64,000 bases of DNA from JACNJF01 sp050288105 (GTDB taxonomy: Bacteria; Pseudomonadota; Gammaproteobacteria; GCA-001735895). The stretch spans positions 41,096 through 105,095 of the forward strand of contig JBNKDE010000015.1 of the NCBI GenBank assembly GCA_050288105.1. Reading direction: 5' to 3'. The position numbers and the translations under genes are program-made. The notes below the pieces were generated by a model, which did not search any database, was not told the origin of the DNA, and worked only from the letters and a program-made list of their open reading frames with translations. Below, one piece after another: positions 63,922 through 64,000 of the stretch (the first letter of the stretch is position 1; every line of letters begins with the position of its first letter).

Positions 63922-63928
63922 TCCTAAC
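63922..63928 (-). other. R' core of the next attC or attI
   Basis: GTTAGGA read on the minus strand fits the GTTRRRY-type crossover core (last base A, not a pyrimidine) and marks the 5' boundary of the first visible cassette. The rest of this site (63929 onward) runs to the window edge and could not be folded into a complete attC. Confidence 0.5.
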
Positions 63929-64000
63929 GAGCCTGTAGAAAAAGCCCTTTAGAGGACGTGATTCCATTCAGCTGATTTTTATTTTTCATGCCTGCCACTT

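Larger units (their letters stand above)
62060..63928 (-). mobile_element. Integron-type gene cassette array (three cassettes)
   Basis: Three same-strand genes each end with a TAA embedded in an RYYYAAC-like box and are separated by attC-like palindromic sites. Cassette 1 begins GTTAGGAG and its own R'' is the exact complement CTCCTAAC. Cassette 2 begins (A)TTATAAG and its R'' is CCTATAAC (one mismatch after correcting A to G). Cassette 3 begins GTTAGCCC and its R'' is CGGCTAAG. This matching of a cassette's first bases with its own R'' is expected from circular cassette integration. No integrase is in view; by orientation attI would lie beyond 64000. Confidence 0.78.

Noticed and set aside
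1..64000. tRNA genes, rRNA genes, CRISPR arrays, prophage or transposase genes
   Set aside because: Reading both strands showed no tRNA T-loop/CCA pattern, regularly spaced repeats, phage structural genes or transposase motifs.

Overview
The window reads as chromosomal DNA of a Gammaproteobacterium with moderate GC. Supporting signs are a GlpAB glycerol-3-phosphate dehydrogenase, an Mrp/MetG pair of housekeeping genes, a membrane pyrophosphatase, a PutA without an N-terminal DNA-binding domain, many PAS, EAL and HD-GYP signalling proteins, and a string of integron-type gene cassettes at the right edge. I cannot name a genus. No tRNA, rRNA, CRISPR array or complete insertion sequence was seen.

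Layout. 1-2220: end of glpA and all of glpB, followed not by glpC but by a 286-bp palindromic, cloverleaf-like element (2240-2525). 2526-7288: a PAS/GAF/HD-GYP cyclic-di-GMP phosphodiesterase, then an SDR oxidoreductase divergent from an AraC-type regulator. 7425-13700: a 7TMR-DISM histidine kinase, its LuxR-type response regulator, a perfect 7-2-7 dyad, and a 1212-residue lipoprotein with IPT/TIG folds and MORN-type repeats. 13971-14459: a fasciclin protein. 14972-19787: a five-gene operon (cyclase, VOC protein, DMT exporter, nitroreductase, DUF4386) divergent from a LysR regulator. 20074-22402: K+-dependent membrane pyrophosphatase and a small partner gene. 22879-26698: a MbnP/MbnH copper-kynurenine operon with an outer-membrane protein and a lipoprotein but no visible methanobactin precursor. 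27410-31552: a ThDP enzyme overlapping a glycosyltransferase-like gene, convergent with a phosphonate-type hexapeptide acyltransferase. 31819-39501: a small outer-membrane protein and a signalling block (1570-residue hybrid kinase, REC-EAL protein, REC protein). 39588-44774: sulfotransferase-like gene, small unknown gene, metG, mrp and a DJ-1/PfpI gene.

45210-56885 looks like one metabolic locus. A Pot-type ABC importer, a DadA-like dehydrogenase and a pyrroline-2-carboxylate-reductase-like protein form one operon, followed by an EamA transporter, an Lrp regulator and a PutA. Together they could carry D-proline (or a related imino acid) through pyrroline-2-carboxylate and L-proline to glutamate. 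56914-61994 holds a TetR/FabF pair, a PqiA-like protein, an unknown membrane protein, and a MarR/DMT-exporter pair sharing two perfect 18-bp operator palindromes.

62060-63928 holds three AT-rich genes on the minus strand. In each, the TAA stop codon lies inside an attC-like R'' box, and attC-like sites separate them. This looks like the distal end of an integron cassette array whose integrase, if present, lies beyond the right edge. The cloverleaf element, the cassette array, the MbnP/MbnH operon and the imino-acid locus are the most interesting items.
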